Numbered from the stretch's first letter, positions 22,746-40,593 are shown. The stretch: 60,375 nt of DNA from Nannochloropsis salina CCMP1776 (GCA_004565275.1 SDOX01000007.1:837443-897817), one strand, 5' to 3'. Program-made: numbers and translations. Notes: generated by a model from the letters alone, not told the origin.

Positions 22746-24829
22746 TTACCATCCCAGCAAAGAATTATGTACGTCATCTTCATCGTACCAGTCCAACTCT
22801 CCCTCTCCTTTTCTCTCCATCTCAGTCGACAGCACCTCCTCATCCGCTTGAACCGTTCCTTCAACATTTTCCTCTTTGTCCATCCTCCCCCTTAGTCCTG
22901 TCTTTCCTGCTACGTCTTCATTTTCCTCCCCTTCTTGCTCTATTATTACATTTTCTTCCAGCACGGCCTCGTAGGCGTCGTCTTCGTTGACTATCATGAT
23001 ATCCTCCTGCGGCACGACTACGGGGTCTGAATGCAGCAAATGATTTTGCAGATAATGTAGTGAGAGGGGGGAAAGGGGATTTCTCGGTATAGGTGGGCAC
23101 CAGTCCTGACGGTCAGCGGTGGCAGCTGTTGATCTTCAAGTGTGGCTCTCTGGCAATTAGCAGGATCAGCCTTATTCACTCATCTATCTCCCACTCCTTC
23201 CCCCCCTGTCTTCTCTCTTTTCCACCCTGCCGCGCTTACCGTCCTCCTCGTCCTCGAAATACTCGTCGTCAAACGCATGTACGTCTTCCCAGTCCCACAG
23301 ACCCGATGTCTCCTCTTTTGGGAGGGACCGAGGAGGTGAGGGAGGGAACGTCGGGAAGGCAGGGGACGGATCCTGTTCTGAAGAGGCGAAGGGGAGGGAG
23401 GGATGAAACGATTTCAGTCAAATCCGAAATAATCAGCAAATGGTGGCAAAACCTCACTTTGCCATTATTTTCATGAGAGATCAGAGAGAGAGAGGCAGAG
23501 AAGAAAGAGAGAAAGGAAGGAGAAGGAGACAAAAAGGAGGGCAGAAGCAGGACTGGAGTGAGGGAGACAGCTGCTTCAACACGAGGCGAGAAGGGGGGTC
23601 AAAGAGCTACCTGCAAAAGCAGATATTCCCATTTTGTGGTCAGTCGGCGAGGAGGAGGAGGATAGGGAAGAGGAAGGGCTGGGAGCTCCGTCTTCCTCAC
23701 CTCTGTTCACGAGATTGCCGACCTCGAGGTGGATCTAGGTGGGGGGGAAAGCGAAGGGATTGAAACTTGGATAAGAGGCCCATGCATTACATGAAATAGG
23801 GACAGGAAAATCTTCCAGCGTCGGGGCGCTCTGCCCCTTGGCGTTTGTCTCTCTACCTCCTCTCGCCTGAGCTATTTTCTCTTGGCCACTCTTCCTTCCT
23901 TCTCGGCTTCACCACGTTCCTCTCGACGCCGTTTTCCCCCCTCAAGGCAATACCGCTGTGCACGCAATCCCGTCTATCCCCTTTATCTCCCTTCCTCTCC
24001 TTACCAGTCGAGCCGCCCCGGACCTTGCCATCACCATCAGCCCATACTCCTGTCGCGGACCCCCCCGGCCAGTCGACCTGCCAAGAAAATGGGATGACCG
24101 AGGAACACATCAGTTGGCTGGAATAATGTGACTCATAGTATGCCTTCCCATGTCATATCTTTCCTATGCATCATCCTGCTTTCTACTGCCCTCTTCCTCC
24201 CTCCTCCCTCCTCACCTTTTCCCGTCGTCGGCGGCTACCCAAGTTTCCACGCTGGACGGCCACAACGACACCGTTCGGGCCAGGCCAAAGTCGACCAGAT
24301 GAGCTGCAACGAAACGCGCATTTTCGATGGAAGAAAACGTGAAGAAAAGGGGTCGGTCTTCCGTGGTGTCTTGTAAGTGTGGGTCGTCGGGATGCTCGGT
24401 AGGAGGGAGGAAGGAGAACAACGAGGAGAGGAGGGATTTATTCCGAAGCTTGGGAGCGAGAAGCAATGTGAAAGGTCTTCTTCTTTCCTTGATGTAAGCG
24501 ACAGCACGGGGAAGTCGGGCTGACGGGGGCCGAAACGTAGTGGAGGTGCTGGAGGTCAACGACTCAGAGGAGACACTGGGAGCACGGAGCGGGCAGAAAC
24601 AGGGCCCCAGTCCACCCTAAGCGCCGATTAGAATGAAAAATGGAAGTTAAGAGATTAGATGGAATGATCACCACCAGCCATTCAGTACCTGAATTGCGGT
24701 GGCGCTTCTTGCCGCGACTAGAAGGCAGAGGAGCAGGCGACGTACTCGCAGATTTGGCAGAAATATTACGTCCGGCTTTTTAAAGTCTTGGACAGCAATG
24801 CCATTTTTTTTTTGGCATAGGGTCGTCAT
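22746..24829 (-). CDS. Unrecognised 371-residue protein with hydrophobic N-terminal segment and acidic tail
   Basis: Six exons with consistent phases: 24829-24689, 24616-24239, 24077-24024, 23734-23611, 23377-23240 and 23026-22746. The ATG is at 24829. Exon 1 ends in a hydrophobic run, RRLLLCLLVAARSATAIQ (residues 30-47), which fits a signal sequence or membrane anchor placed behind a 29-residue leader. The middle (about residues 150-205) looks folded, with repeated Trp-Gly-Asp patterns: VDFGLARTVSLWPSS, then VDWPGGSATGVWADGDGK, then IHLEVGNLV. The DFGLAR string resembles the kinase activation motif, but nothing else of a kinase is present. The C-terminal 140 residues are strongly acidic (DDEYFEDED, EEENVIIEQEGEENED) with LWDWEDVHAFDDE. 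The family is not recognised. A short exon uses donor gtccgg; its choice is supported only by phase and by the continuous DGDGKIHLEVGNL reading. Confidence 0.5.
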
Positions 24830-25107
24830 AAGTCTTTATGGCGAATATGGAGGAAGAAGAAACAATACATAAAGTAAATCGGGTACCATAGCCAAGTTAT
24901 CCAAGGCATTCATGTCACGCCAGATCCCAGCATCTTTGTCTGATAACGCCTCTATTTTTTCTGCCCCATACTCTGCGTAGTTATTTTTTACAACAATGAG
25001 CCAAAAATGAAAAAAACACCATGTACCACAAATACAGCAAGCCTCAAGAGTGAAGACGAAAGACTAATGCCAGGCCACAAGTGTCGCAGTATAAAGAAAA
25101 AAAAATG

Positions 25108-25226
25108 GGGGCGAACGGCGAATTGAACGCCGGACCTCTCCTACCCTAAAGGAGAATCATACACTAGTTGCACCCACAGCACACGCTCATCGTGCGCCTA
25201 AGAACAAGCCACTAGACCATACGCCC
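25108..25226 (-). tRNA. tRNA-Pro(AGG) with a 47-nt insertion in the D-loop
   Basis: On the minus strand the gene starts GGGCGTA and ends TTCGCCC (one U-U mismatch in the acceptor stem). It has an anticodon stem CTCCT/AGGAG around loop TTAGGGT (anticodon AGG at 25147-25145), a 5-nt variable loop, and a T arm CGGCG-TTCAATT-CGCCG. The D arm reads GTC-TAGTGG, then 47 extra bases at 25208-25162, then TAT-GAT. Removing the insertion leaves a normal 72-nt tRNA core. The A box (TGGTCTAGTGG) and B box are intact. The insertion contains a possible 7-bp hairpin (GCGCACG/CGTGTGC), and a CTAGT/ACTAG pairing links its two borders. It could be an ectopic intron, a partial 5' duplication, or a decayed copy. 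Confidence 0.8.
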
Positions 25227-27778
25227 GCTGATCAACGCTCCGTCTGCCAACCTTTGCGTCTATAAATTGAATATGCAAGGCGACATGTTCTTGGCTTCCT
25301 TTGCAATAAAATGCGCACGGGACGAGCCAATTTTCCGCAGGGCTGAAAAAATGTGCCTCATATAAAGAATCATAGCGGAAACTTGGTCAGATCGACTTCT
25401 ATTTGAAAATGCACTTTTCAATCTTTTCTTTCTCTTTTTCTGGTTTAGAAGTGCTTTCTTTTACATTATCCTACCAGGACATGTCCGGCTTATCCTAAAA
25501 GTTTTGCATGCGATGGCCTGAGCTGCATTCAGACTTCCAGTCATATTTCACAATTTTGTTTTGATGTACAGCCCGCGTTATATGAGGAATGCTCATAGGG
25601 TGTAAAATGCTTGGTTCCTGCATTTAGTTATGAGAAGAGGAGAATTAATCGATGTGCCAAAAAAATACACTCGGACGCGAAGACACGTCCTCAGTCACAC
25701 ATCCATATTATAACCCAATCGGATGAATTTCCCTTGCTATCAATGTCTTGTCGGCCATAAGAGATAGAGTGACGTTTCTCAATCGATGGGTATAATGGCG
25801 CATCTCAAGTCGAAACGACGAGAAACCCTGCGGAACTACAAAGGTGGCTTTATCCTTAGGGAAAAAAGAGTTCCTTGCTGTCATCCCTTCAAGGGAGTAT
25901 GTATGTAGAGTATAAATGTCCCTGCATTTTGAAATTAAGACTCATTACTTGAAAATACAAACCACCTAGCGGCACGAGATGAACAAGACGACGGATCTTG
26001 GATCGCAGTACGCTTGGAAATTTGTGATTTTTCGGAGGAAGAAAAGGAGGATTCTACACCAATGATACGCAGCAAGCTTCGTGCGTTTGCCGAGATCCCG
26101 GATTCCCCGGGAAGACGAGCCTTATAAAACTGAAGGTCGACACGAAGCAAGAACATCCTATCGTCCAACCTTCGAGGTGAGTTTCATATTCGTAGAAAGA
26201 ATTCTCGCAGATCAAGCTGGTATCGTGGCAACAAGACACGATCATTCAACCGTCTTCATCTTCCGGGGCGGCACCCATTGTCATCATCCTAGAAATTAAT
26301 TGCTATGGAAAAGTAGATTGCCCATTGATTGTAGAACAATTATATTACTCTGAGTGGCCCCATGAAGCAACGACACTCGACGATCTGGAAGAGACAGTCG
26401 GACATGGATAATATTGACACGAGCGAAGGGGAGGAGCAACGGAAAGAGTGGCAGAGAGGAGACGAGGGATGGGAGAGATGATGAAGTGCGAGACAGAACG
26501 CTCAAGAGGAGACTTTGTAAGCATATCAAAAGGTGGGCCATGTCCACGTCTCGCTTTGAGGTGAACAAATGCGTCGTCGAAGGGGGGTGGGAGGCGACAG
26601 GCAATGAATGTAAATACTTCTAGTCCCCCAAAAATCAAGAGCGTAAACGCGTACAGAACAGCATTCTGAGCGTGACGATAACACAGCATATGGTTGCTAC
26701 ATATTCTTTCCCGTAGCGTTGTATCTCTTTGAAGAAGTTTGGTATGTAGGGAACGTGTGAGCTTCAGCGGGCGATACGCTACTCTGATATCCGATACGCG
26801 TCATTTCTTCGTCATTATCTTCCATACGTCGACAACTTCATTGATTCTGTAATCCTCTTCCTCATAGGCTTCTTTCAAAATTTGAAGTGCTCGTTCAAAG
26901 TGCACGGAGTTTGATTTCAAGGATTGGTTCATATCTCGCGAATTTCCAGCTTGTTTGTTTCCCCTTTCCCGCGGAAGAGAGGGGTAAATAAATGAGCTAG
27001 AGGCCTAGAAAGAAGACATTTACTACCACGAAGTCGCGCCATGAACAACATTTGTCTGGAGCAACGGAAATGGATGGCATGCTCAAACAGGACGTCGCCT
27101 GAGCGCCCGGTTCCATTGCACTCGTTTCCCTCTCATCGCTCGCACGTTTGTGTGCTGAGAGCCGCTTCTGCGAGCCTCGTGTCCACTCCCCCCCTTCACT
27201 TTTTCCAGCCCCGCGTCGCAGGATCATGACACACGCGCCGCGTGCCTGTACGGCATGCCATTCGTGTGCTTGATGTTTTACTGGCGTGGGTGCGTCGTGG
27301 TGCCCCTCTTGAGGCGTGTGGGTTGTTTGGGTGTTGTCGTGCCCGCCCGCGCGAGGGCCCGGCGAAAGAGAGAATCGATGGTCAGGGGGGGGCCAGCCTG
27401 CCATCATTTTTTTCTTGGTGAGCACTTCGGGCATTCATCTCTCTCAGGCATACCTTCCGCGCCGCAGCCTTATGCGTGTCTCGACTTAATTGTGGCTATG
27501 CCTCTGGGGGAGGGTCAAAGTTTCCATGGAGGGAGACAGTTTTTCCTTGTCTGTGGGCGCAACTTACCCACGCGAGAAGTGAGGCCCTGCACAAACCCTC
27601 CGTGCCATGAGGCAACATAGCAGTTACCGATTCCTTCATGGGACACTGATTACGTTTGTCTACGACGTTTATCCGCGTCCCTAATCGCTCGAGTGTTCAG
27701 ATAGACACGGTCTGACACGAGACACGGTATCCCCACGTTTTCTCTGACACTCCTGAACTCCCCTACAACAGCGGCAAC
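25227..27778. other. Gene-poor region upstream of RPL10
   Basis: About 2.5 kb, AT-rich to about 26 kb. A minus-strand 114-codon frame with ATG at 26689 (stop at 26345) has a hydrophobic N-terminus (LYAFTLLIFGGLEVF) but no other support. The last few hundred bases should contain the RPL10 promoter. No repeats are recognised. Confidence 0.35.
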
Positions 27779-29262
27779 ATGGGGCGACGACCTGCGCGTT
27801 GCTACCGCTTCCACAAGAAGAAGCCCTACATCAAGTCTCGCTACCTGCGTGGTGTGCCGGGTAAGAACCAGTACAGTGAAGGGCCGGGAAGATAGAATGC
27901 CCGGACGGGGGGGAAGCCAATCAAAGACGCTCATCTCCTCATTCCTCCTTCTCCTCGTTTGGTCTACGAAATTAGACTCTAAAATCCGTATATTTGACGG
28001 CGGAAATAAGAAGGCAGATGTTGGAATGTACCCCTGTGTCGTGCACATGATTTCGGACGAAAAGGTACGTCAGTAGGGAGACGAAGAACGTGGTCTGATG
28101 GATGAAGGGGGGGGCGCCATCAATGCTCGTTGGGACGACAGAGCGACGGTCTTGGATTGTCTAGCTGGTTTAAAATGTCCGCGAAGGTCTACTTTTGTTG
28201 ATTCATGTGGACTCATGCACCCATATTCTTTATCCACGCCTCCTCGTGTGTTCAAACTCCTATTAGGAGCAAATTTCTTCGGAGGCCATGGAGGCTGCCC
28301 GCGTCGCGTGCAACAAATACATGCTGAAAAACGCTGGAAAGGTGGGTGTTGGTGTGGGGATGGAAAACGGGAAAACTCGTTTCACGGATGTGTGAGGGAA
28401 GGCCTAAATTTGTCCCGGGGATTTGAGCTGCCGAAGAGGCTAATCTACCCGGTCCCCGTCACGCAGGACTCCTACCACATCCGTGTGCGTATGCACCCTT
28501 TCCACGTCCTACGCATGTCCAAGATGCTTTCCTGCGCCGGCGCCGATCGACTCTCTCAGGTTTGTCAGGGGGACAGGGCGTGACAGGGAGGCACGAGGGA
28601 GAAGATGTAGCGGGCAGCATGCGGGGGATCGGTACTCCGGAAATTTTTAACACATCGGGAATTTCACGCTGGGCAAGTCTTGTTCCCCATCTCATGGACA
28701 CGTCATCTCGCTGGACTGGTACCTCCCATTTTCCACAGGGTATGCGTCACTCGTTCGGAAAGCCCGCGGGGAAAGTCGCGCGTATCGAGATCGGCCAGGC
28801 GATGATCAGCGTCCGCTGCAAGGATGTCCACCAGGTGCACGCCATCGAGGCCCTCCGCCGTGCCAAGTTCAAGTTTCCGGGTCGACAGAAGGTAGGGCAG
28901 ACGGAGGGAGAGTGTGATGCAGGAGCGACAGAAAGGGAGGGAGGCCGTGGAGGACCTTGCAGAGGAATTGTGTCCAAGAGGGGCTGCATGGTTGCATTGC
29001 CAACATTCTCAGTGCAGGAGAAGGATTACCGGCCATGAAGCGCCGTGACGTCATGCATGCCACCATTCGTCGTGCTCACCGTCCGGTCTCCCTCCCCTTC
29101 CCCTCCTTTCTCCAGATCTTGAAGTCGAACAAGTGGGGCTTCACGAACTGGGACCGGGAGGACTACGTGCGCGGGCGCTTGGACGGGACCCTGATCGGCG
29201 ACGGGGTGGGGGTCAAGTACGTCCCGCAGCATGGGCCGTTGGGGAAGAAGGCGGGCACCTAG
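27779..29262 (+). CDS. RPL10: 60S ribosomal protein L10 (uL16)
   Basis: Six exons, 27779-27860, 27976-28064, 28267-28341, 28467-28559, 28739-28891 and 29116-29262, with consistent phases, give 212 residues. The family's usual length is about 213-215. It begins [20 protein letters not shown] and carries [20 protein letters not shown], the conserved loop at the peptidyl-transferase centre, then [15 protein letters not shown], then KWGFTNW near the end. uL16 is the last large-subunit protein to be loaded in the cytoplasm and positions the P-site loop. The Asn-Gly of the human loop (TGMRGAFGKPQG) is replaced by [10 protein letters not shown] here. The introns are short and lack the long GGGA/CCCT tracts of neighbouring genes, as might be expected for a highly expressed gene. 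Family identity is certain. Confidence 0.97.
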
Positions 29263-29684
29263 AGGAGGAGGGTCAGGGGCGAGAGCGAGCACGGGCGTAG
29301 GCGGAGGTCTTTAAGTAGGCAAAAAGGACGTGGAAATAGGGGCGAGAGTCCGGTGAGAGAGGTGCTGGCGGCCCTGGCCCTGTGGTATGCCACGGTTTCG
29401 ACTCGAAGCTTGCGGACGGAGATGTAAGTCCATAGGGTAGATGTAGAGGAGCAGCCTCCCCACCAAAAGAAGCACCCGGCCTTCCCCCACGGCCATTGTC
29501 CCGTGCGTCATTGCCTTCCCTTTGTCAGGGCGGGCCGAGCGGCTCGGTCGTGAGCAAATCGGGTATGCTTTTATTTTGGTGCCTTTTTCTTTTCAGTCGG
29601 AGCCATTGTACAAGCCTTTCCACTCGCCCTCCCCCTTTCCTCCCCTCTCTCCCCCCTCACATCCCTTCTTCCTCCGTCGCTTTG
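29263..29684. other. Convergent intergenic region
   Basis: This lies between the stop of RPL10 (+) and the stop of the mitochondrial carrier (-). It should contain both 3' ends. I see nothing else in it. Confidence 0.5.
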
Positions 29685-31798
29685 TCACCGGAGTCCTAAT
29701 TGCGTGACCCACTTCTGGGCCTCGATCATCACCACCATGCTGAAGCCGTTGGAGACGACCGAGCGCAGTGTTCCTGGGGGCAAGGGGGGAGGGAGGGAGG
29801 GAAGGAGACAAGGAGGGAGGACGGGACCGGAAGGAGAAGACGTGAGTGGATCTACCAGGGCGGCATAAAACGCGAGTGGTCTTCTCTTCTTTTCGCTCTG
29901 CGCATCTTCATCTGTGACCCCGCCGTCCCCCTTTCTTGATCCGTCTCCCTCATACCGGGCAAGATTCCCCTGTACAGCCCCGCGAGGCCCCCCCTCCCAA
30001 GGGCCAGTACCCTGTCGACCAGGGTGGCCTCCCTGCCCCGCGGACCCACGGGGGTGCCGGCTTGAACCTAGAAAGAGGAGAAGGGGGAGGAGGCGGGGAA
30101 ATGGGGGAGAGGTAAATTGGAAACATCGGAGTACGTCGGTGGTGAGTTTGGACCCTCGGGTTCTTCTCGCTCTGTTGGAAGAGCTTGGACTAGGAATAGG
30201 CAAAGAATAGGACGGAGTTACGAGTACAATGGAGGCAAATACGGTAGAAATGGACTGGGGAAAAGGAGGAGAGTAAAACAGGGAAAAGCGACTGCCACGA
30301 GGACAATGGGGAGGAAAGGAGCCTAAGAGGATCAGTGACCTGGTTTTTCAGCACTTCAAGCGGCCAGACTACCCAAAAGCCGAACGTTGCCGCACCGGCT
30401 GACGCAAGAAATTGCCCAATTTTGGTCTGGAACACCGAAGGATGATGCCGTCTGAAAGAGAAGATCAAGCGGATAAAAAGGGCAGGAGTGAGGAGGGGTG
30501 TTCCAAAAGGGGGAAACGAAAGGTGGTGTGAATGGGGCCAGACATGTGGACTCAGTATTCATTCCAGACGTTGGCTTCCTAGAGCGTCAATTTGTCATCA
30601 CATGGAGAGGAAGCAAGGACAGGAGGGGTGGGAACAGCGCTCTACCGGATCGCGTCGACGGTGACGAAATACGTGGTCATTACGCCTCCTGTGCGGCCCA
30701 GCTGCAAGCCGAAGCCTCTGGCGAAGAGGGACGTGTGATGGGCGTGGAGAGAGGGAGTGGTGATGACGAAGAGATGATGTGGGAGGCATAAGAGCTTTGT
30801 AAACCCTCCAGCCTCCCCGATCCTCCTTCCTCGCCTTTCCCTGGTTCCCTCCGCACAAACCTGTACACCTGCCCCAGCTTCCAGTCCTGCCCCGTCTGTC
30901 TCGCCACCTTCGCAAACTCTATAGGGCATTCCAACAACGACCGCGCCGTGGCCGCTGCCACGGCTGCACCCACCACCCGCACCTGGACCCCCTGCGTGTG
31001 TGGGATTTCCTCCCGGCCCACCTGAAGGTACGTAGATGAAACTAATTCAGTCGGTTGCAATTACCAGGGCAGGAAGTATTGTAGGATAATCGCATCACGT
31101 CATGTTTCGCATGCCATATTGCTCCTTCCTCTGATTCTCCATCCATCGTTGCTCACCTCATTGTCCCATTTGGTATAGAGAGCCTCGAAGACGGCGAATT
31201 GGGTGGAGCGATAGACTCCACTGCCGAGGAGAGGAGGAAGCGCACCCTATAGGGAACAAGCAGGCATATATATCGTACCATAAACATACACATTGCGGAT
31301 GAAAGCTGCTTTTCTTTTAAGCCCTCTCGTCTACATACTCAGCGTACTGAGAAATTTAGGGCCTCTCAAACGTCTCACCTTGTATAACCCCGGTAGACCC
31401 TGCGTCTTCAATACGGTGCTGAAGGATCTTACCATCCCAGGGCCTTTTATGAATCCTTCTTGAGCTTGCATTTTGGTCTTGATCGTGTCGAAGGGATGGC
31501 CTACGGCGACCGACTACGCGCATTTTTGGGGCCGCAAAAGGATGGTGATTCAGCAAAATCCAGGAACAAAACAAGATTTAGCATATAAATGTTTAGCTTC
31601 GAATCCCTCTGTGTGCTTTCTCACGTTTTTTTAATGTTTGCCATCCATAAATGAACTTGCAGACCCTGGAATGGGCCGAGGGCGCGGGACAAGCTTGACG
31701 ATCTCAATAAAACTCACCGTGACACCATATAGGACCCCTGTGCCGAGACCAATCGCGCCTTCCTTAAGCCAATGTTGTCTTTTCTCGTTGTGCGTCAT
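29685..31798 (-). CDS. Mitochondrial carrier family (SLC25) protein
   Basis: Eight exons in consistent phase: 31798-31718, 31513-31379, 31246-31157, 31021-30861, 30717-30646, 30451-30340, 30067-29956 and 29773-29685. They give 283 residues from ATG 31798. The three-fold carrier repeat is visible through its signature Px[DE]xx[KR]: PFDTIK (residue about 34), PIEFAK (about 140) and PLEVLK (about 207). Each follows a small-residue membrane helix. Glycine-rich ends GLPGLYKG and GLAGLYRGILPGTLRS mark the matrix helices. Six membrane helices are expected in the inner mitochondrial membrane. The substrate cannot be assigned; PFDTIKTKMQ resembles the carnitine/amino-acid/SAM-type group, but that is a weak guide. 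The 3' end converges with RPL10. Confidence 0.85.
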
Positions 31799-32309
31799 TC
31801 CTAGCCTAAGAAAATGTTGAAATCATGCTCAGATGAGAGGGCGAATAGCTCCGAGTGTAGTGTCTACGGTTGACCGTTGCATGTCTTCCGCCTTCTTGTT
31901 CTTTGCCTCAGAAGGCCTGTTTCTAGTTCGAGAGCCAAGAATACGCCATGTTGGAGAACACTCTCTCAATAGAGACTTTTGAAATGGGAAAGTCAAGAAA
32001 GGCCAGAATTCTTTACAGACGCCTATTTACAGGACAAATTGCAACACGTAGTTGGCGCAGGGCTGTGGCAAAAGCAATGAGACAGCTTGGGAGGCTGAGA
32101 TACGACGAGAGCTCGGAAACGAAATCAGGAGATGACGATAATTTTACTTTTCCATGTATACATGCAAAGATTCTTTTCTCTCGAACCGAGTCATTTTTAA
32201 GATAAGACAAGTATGAACCAGACATACATTTTTCCTGTACCCTTCCTCTGCACACTGCCGCTTGGCGGCTGCCGAGCGCCCGCTTTCAAAAAGGGACACC
32301 ATCATAATA
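31799..32309. other. Intergenic region
   Basis: This stretch is upstream of the carrier gene and downstream of the secreted-protein gene, both on the minus strand. It is AT-rich near 32100-32220. No RNA, repeat or convincing open frame is present. Confidence 0.4.
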
Positions 32310-33182
32310 TCAGCCCCTGTCGCCGATCCCTTCGCCACTCTTCGTCCTCGTCCCCCTGAAAGGCACGCTTTTCGTGGTGGCTTGGGTGGTGGTAGACGAG
32401 AGCGTGCCGTTGGCCGCGCGCTCCGTCGTCACGGTCACGCACACGCCGTCCTTGCAGGTGATCTCCACGCGTGTGCCAGGCCCAGTCATGCTCAAGGCGG
32501 TGCTGTTCCCTTGCACGTCGGGTTCGGCGACTTTGCACAGTCCCTCGCTGCAAAGCACGCACCGGCTATTGGTGCAGATGAGGGAGGAAGAGATGGTGGT
32601 GCCGTTGGCGGCGGTGGTGGTAGTGATGATGCTGCTGGTGCTGTTGGCATTCGTATCGTTGCGCTCCTCCATTACGACCCCGTTGCTAGGCGCCAGGGGC
32701 TGAGCCACAGGCTGGGCGACCATGGGTGGCATGGCGGGCATCAGACACTTCACGCCCTTACACGTGGGGCCGTCGGCGGCTCCGAGGGCTTTCCCTCCTC
32801 GCCCAGACGTCTCCAGAGCGGCAATCCCGGGTACTGGGCTCAGGCTGGTAGACGCACTTTCTACGTCTCCAGCCTTCGTCGTGCGTGGGATTCGCTCGGC
32901 ATCGCCACGATGACGCACCTCGAGCGCCTCCTGCTTCTGTTCAGGACCGGCCTGAGACAACCTCACCGTCGCGAGGGTCGTGCATATGCTCCCGACGCAT
33001 GAAAACTCCTCCGGCACCCGACGGGGTTCTACTTCTGATCCATTCGTCACATTCAAGATGCTGTTGCTGCCCCGTAGGCTCCCACTAGGGCTCGATGTGG
33101 TATCTCTCGTCGGGACAAGCTCATCCGCAGCCGAGAGCCCCAAGGAGGCCAGGCTGAGGATTAGAACTGCCACCTTCAGCAT
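32310..33182 (-). CDS. Secreted Cys-containing, N-glycosylation-rich protein, single exon
   Basis: A single uninterrupted frame of 290 residues from ATG 33182. The N-terminus MLKVAVLILSLASLGLSAAD is a clear signal peptide with an Ala-X-Ala-like cleavage region. The mature part holds several N-glycosylation sequons (NVT, NGS, NDT, NST, NGT, NST, NGT). It also has four short cysteine pairs of similar style: CVGSIC, CKGVKC, CTNSRCVLCSEGLC and CKDGVC, spaced by Thr/Ser-rich linkers. The repeated 'C-K/T-x-x-C' turns look like a degenerate repeat (CxGVxC). No enzymatic motif is present. It is probably a cell-surface or extracellular matrix protein. The absence of introns contrasts with its neighbours. 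No family is recognised. Confidence 0.65.
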   Translation of the reverse strand: MLKVAVLILSLASLGLSAADELVPTRDTTSSPSGSLRGSNSILNVTNGSEVEPRRVPEEFSCVGSICTTLATVRLSQAGPEQKQEALEVRHRGDAERIPRTTKAGDVESASTSLSPVPGIAALETSGRGGKALGAADGPTCKGVKCLMPAMPPMVAQPVAQPLAPSNGVVMEERNDTNANSTSSIITTTTAANGTTISSSLICTNSRCVLCSEGLCKVAEPDVQGNSTALSMTGPGTRVEITCKDGVCVTVTTERAANGTLSSTTTQATTKSVPFRGTRTKSGEGIGDRG

Positions 33183-33578
33183 TTTTGTGACGCACAGATT
33201 ATAGGAAGAAGACAGCTTTTGATCTGGAGGATAAGAGAGGTGGAAAGTGATGAGCGCAAGTTTCCTCAGCAATGGATGGAAAAGCAAGGATTATGTCTCG
33301 GCGTCAAAGGAGGTAAGCCACGCTCCCGCTAGCTACATAAATCGGTAATAAACGCCAACCACAGAAATGTCCAGCCTCACTCTGGAGGTTCAGCTTCCAA
33401 GCGTACAATTTCCTCATCAGTACTAGTGGACACACGGCAAATAGTAAAAGCGGGAAATACATATACATATATATACGCCCAGGGACCAAATTTCCTGCAC
33501 CGGTGGCGTCGGCCTCGTCGCTGTGCCACAGAAACGTTCCACGCGTGACTCCCCATTAGTTCCTGAAAGACTCGAAAA
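33183..33578. other. Divergent intergenic region
   Basis: This is the shared upstream region of the secreted-protein gene (-) and the membrane-protein gene (+). A short (TA)-rich stretch lies near 33460. Nothing more is recognised. Confidence 0.4.
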
Positions 33579-34637
33579 ATGTCCTACCAAGACATGGAGG
33601 CGAGGCAGACATTCGTTTGTCCGTCGGCAGTGACTTTTCTTCGAAAAAACATGTGCATATGGTTCAAAGGACATTCCGCGGTCGAATTTGAGGACTTCCT
33701 CAAGGTGGGAGGCGGGTCATCCCTCACATTGCTTTCTTTTCATCGACATCGAGGGTCTGCGTCCGCGTATAATATTCTCACCTGCCCTCTCATTGAATCG
33801 CGAAAACGCTGTAAAATTTGCCATGAATATGCGGAGTGGAATCACATGAAAGGCGGGAGCAGGGACCATCTTGTCGGCAAGGGTGTGTCGTGCAATTTTG
33901 TGTATTAGCACAGGGTTCCGGGTCACGTACCACGATATGATATATCTTAAAGAACAATAAAGAGAAAAGACGAACAATCGAGCTGGTTGACTGCCGAGAT
34001 ACCATTTTCTTGGTTTTCACAAAGCTGTAAACATAGCTGTCGAGCATACCTTTCCCCTATATTTTTCCTGCCGAAAATGTGGGTACGCTAGCTACTATCA
34101 AACATACTCAGGCTTTCAGTGTTTGACGTGAATCAGGACATATCAGGACGCCACGTGACAGGGAGGAATGAGAGAAGAATCGACCTACTTGGAGCACACG
34201 CCTACGTGTGCTCTTCCCTTCCCCAGGTACCCCTCCACTACGCACAGATGACCCGCGTGGGCACGAGCTACACGGTCCTCGCCTCCAGTCATGCATGCAC
34301 GGAGTCGAAGGCAGCGTCAAGACCCCCGTCTCCCTCCCTTTCTGTTCTTCCAGTGATCTACATGCGATCTCCCCTACCCCAAGCCGTCGTCGTCTACGCC
34401 GGCGTCAGGTTGGGCGGCAAACTCGCGTCCTCCTTGGTCTCATCCTCCTTCTTGGCATCCTTACTTGGCGGGTCGGCGCTGTGGCAGTGGAAAACGCGGA
34501 TATGGGGTCAAGAGTGGAGGAGGTGGGGATGCAAGCCAATGACAAGCTCGGCGGAGATGACATCGACTTCCACAGGTGCCGCCAAGGAACTCTCATATAC
34601 GTGCCGACCTCCTATGTCCTTGGCATTGACAACATCG

Positions 34638-40593
<5,956 letters not shown>

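Noticed and set aside
24239-24616. DFGLAR string read as a protein-kinase activation motif
   Set aside because: No Walker-like glycine loop, catalytic HRD or other kinase subdomain is present in any exon.
25108-25226. tRNA-derived SINE
   Set aside because: The sequence ends at the tRNA 3' end, with no body or poly-A tail, and only one copy is in the window.
27779-29262. snoRNA genes inside RPL10 introns
   Set aside because: No paired C/D or H/ACA boxes with guide architecture could be recognised by eye.
32262-33002. A 246-codon plus-strand frame opposite the secreted-protein gene
   Set aside because: The minus-strand frame has a signal peptide, ordered Cys pairs and sequons; the plus-strand product is Arg/Ala-rich without motifs.
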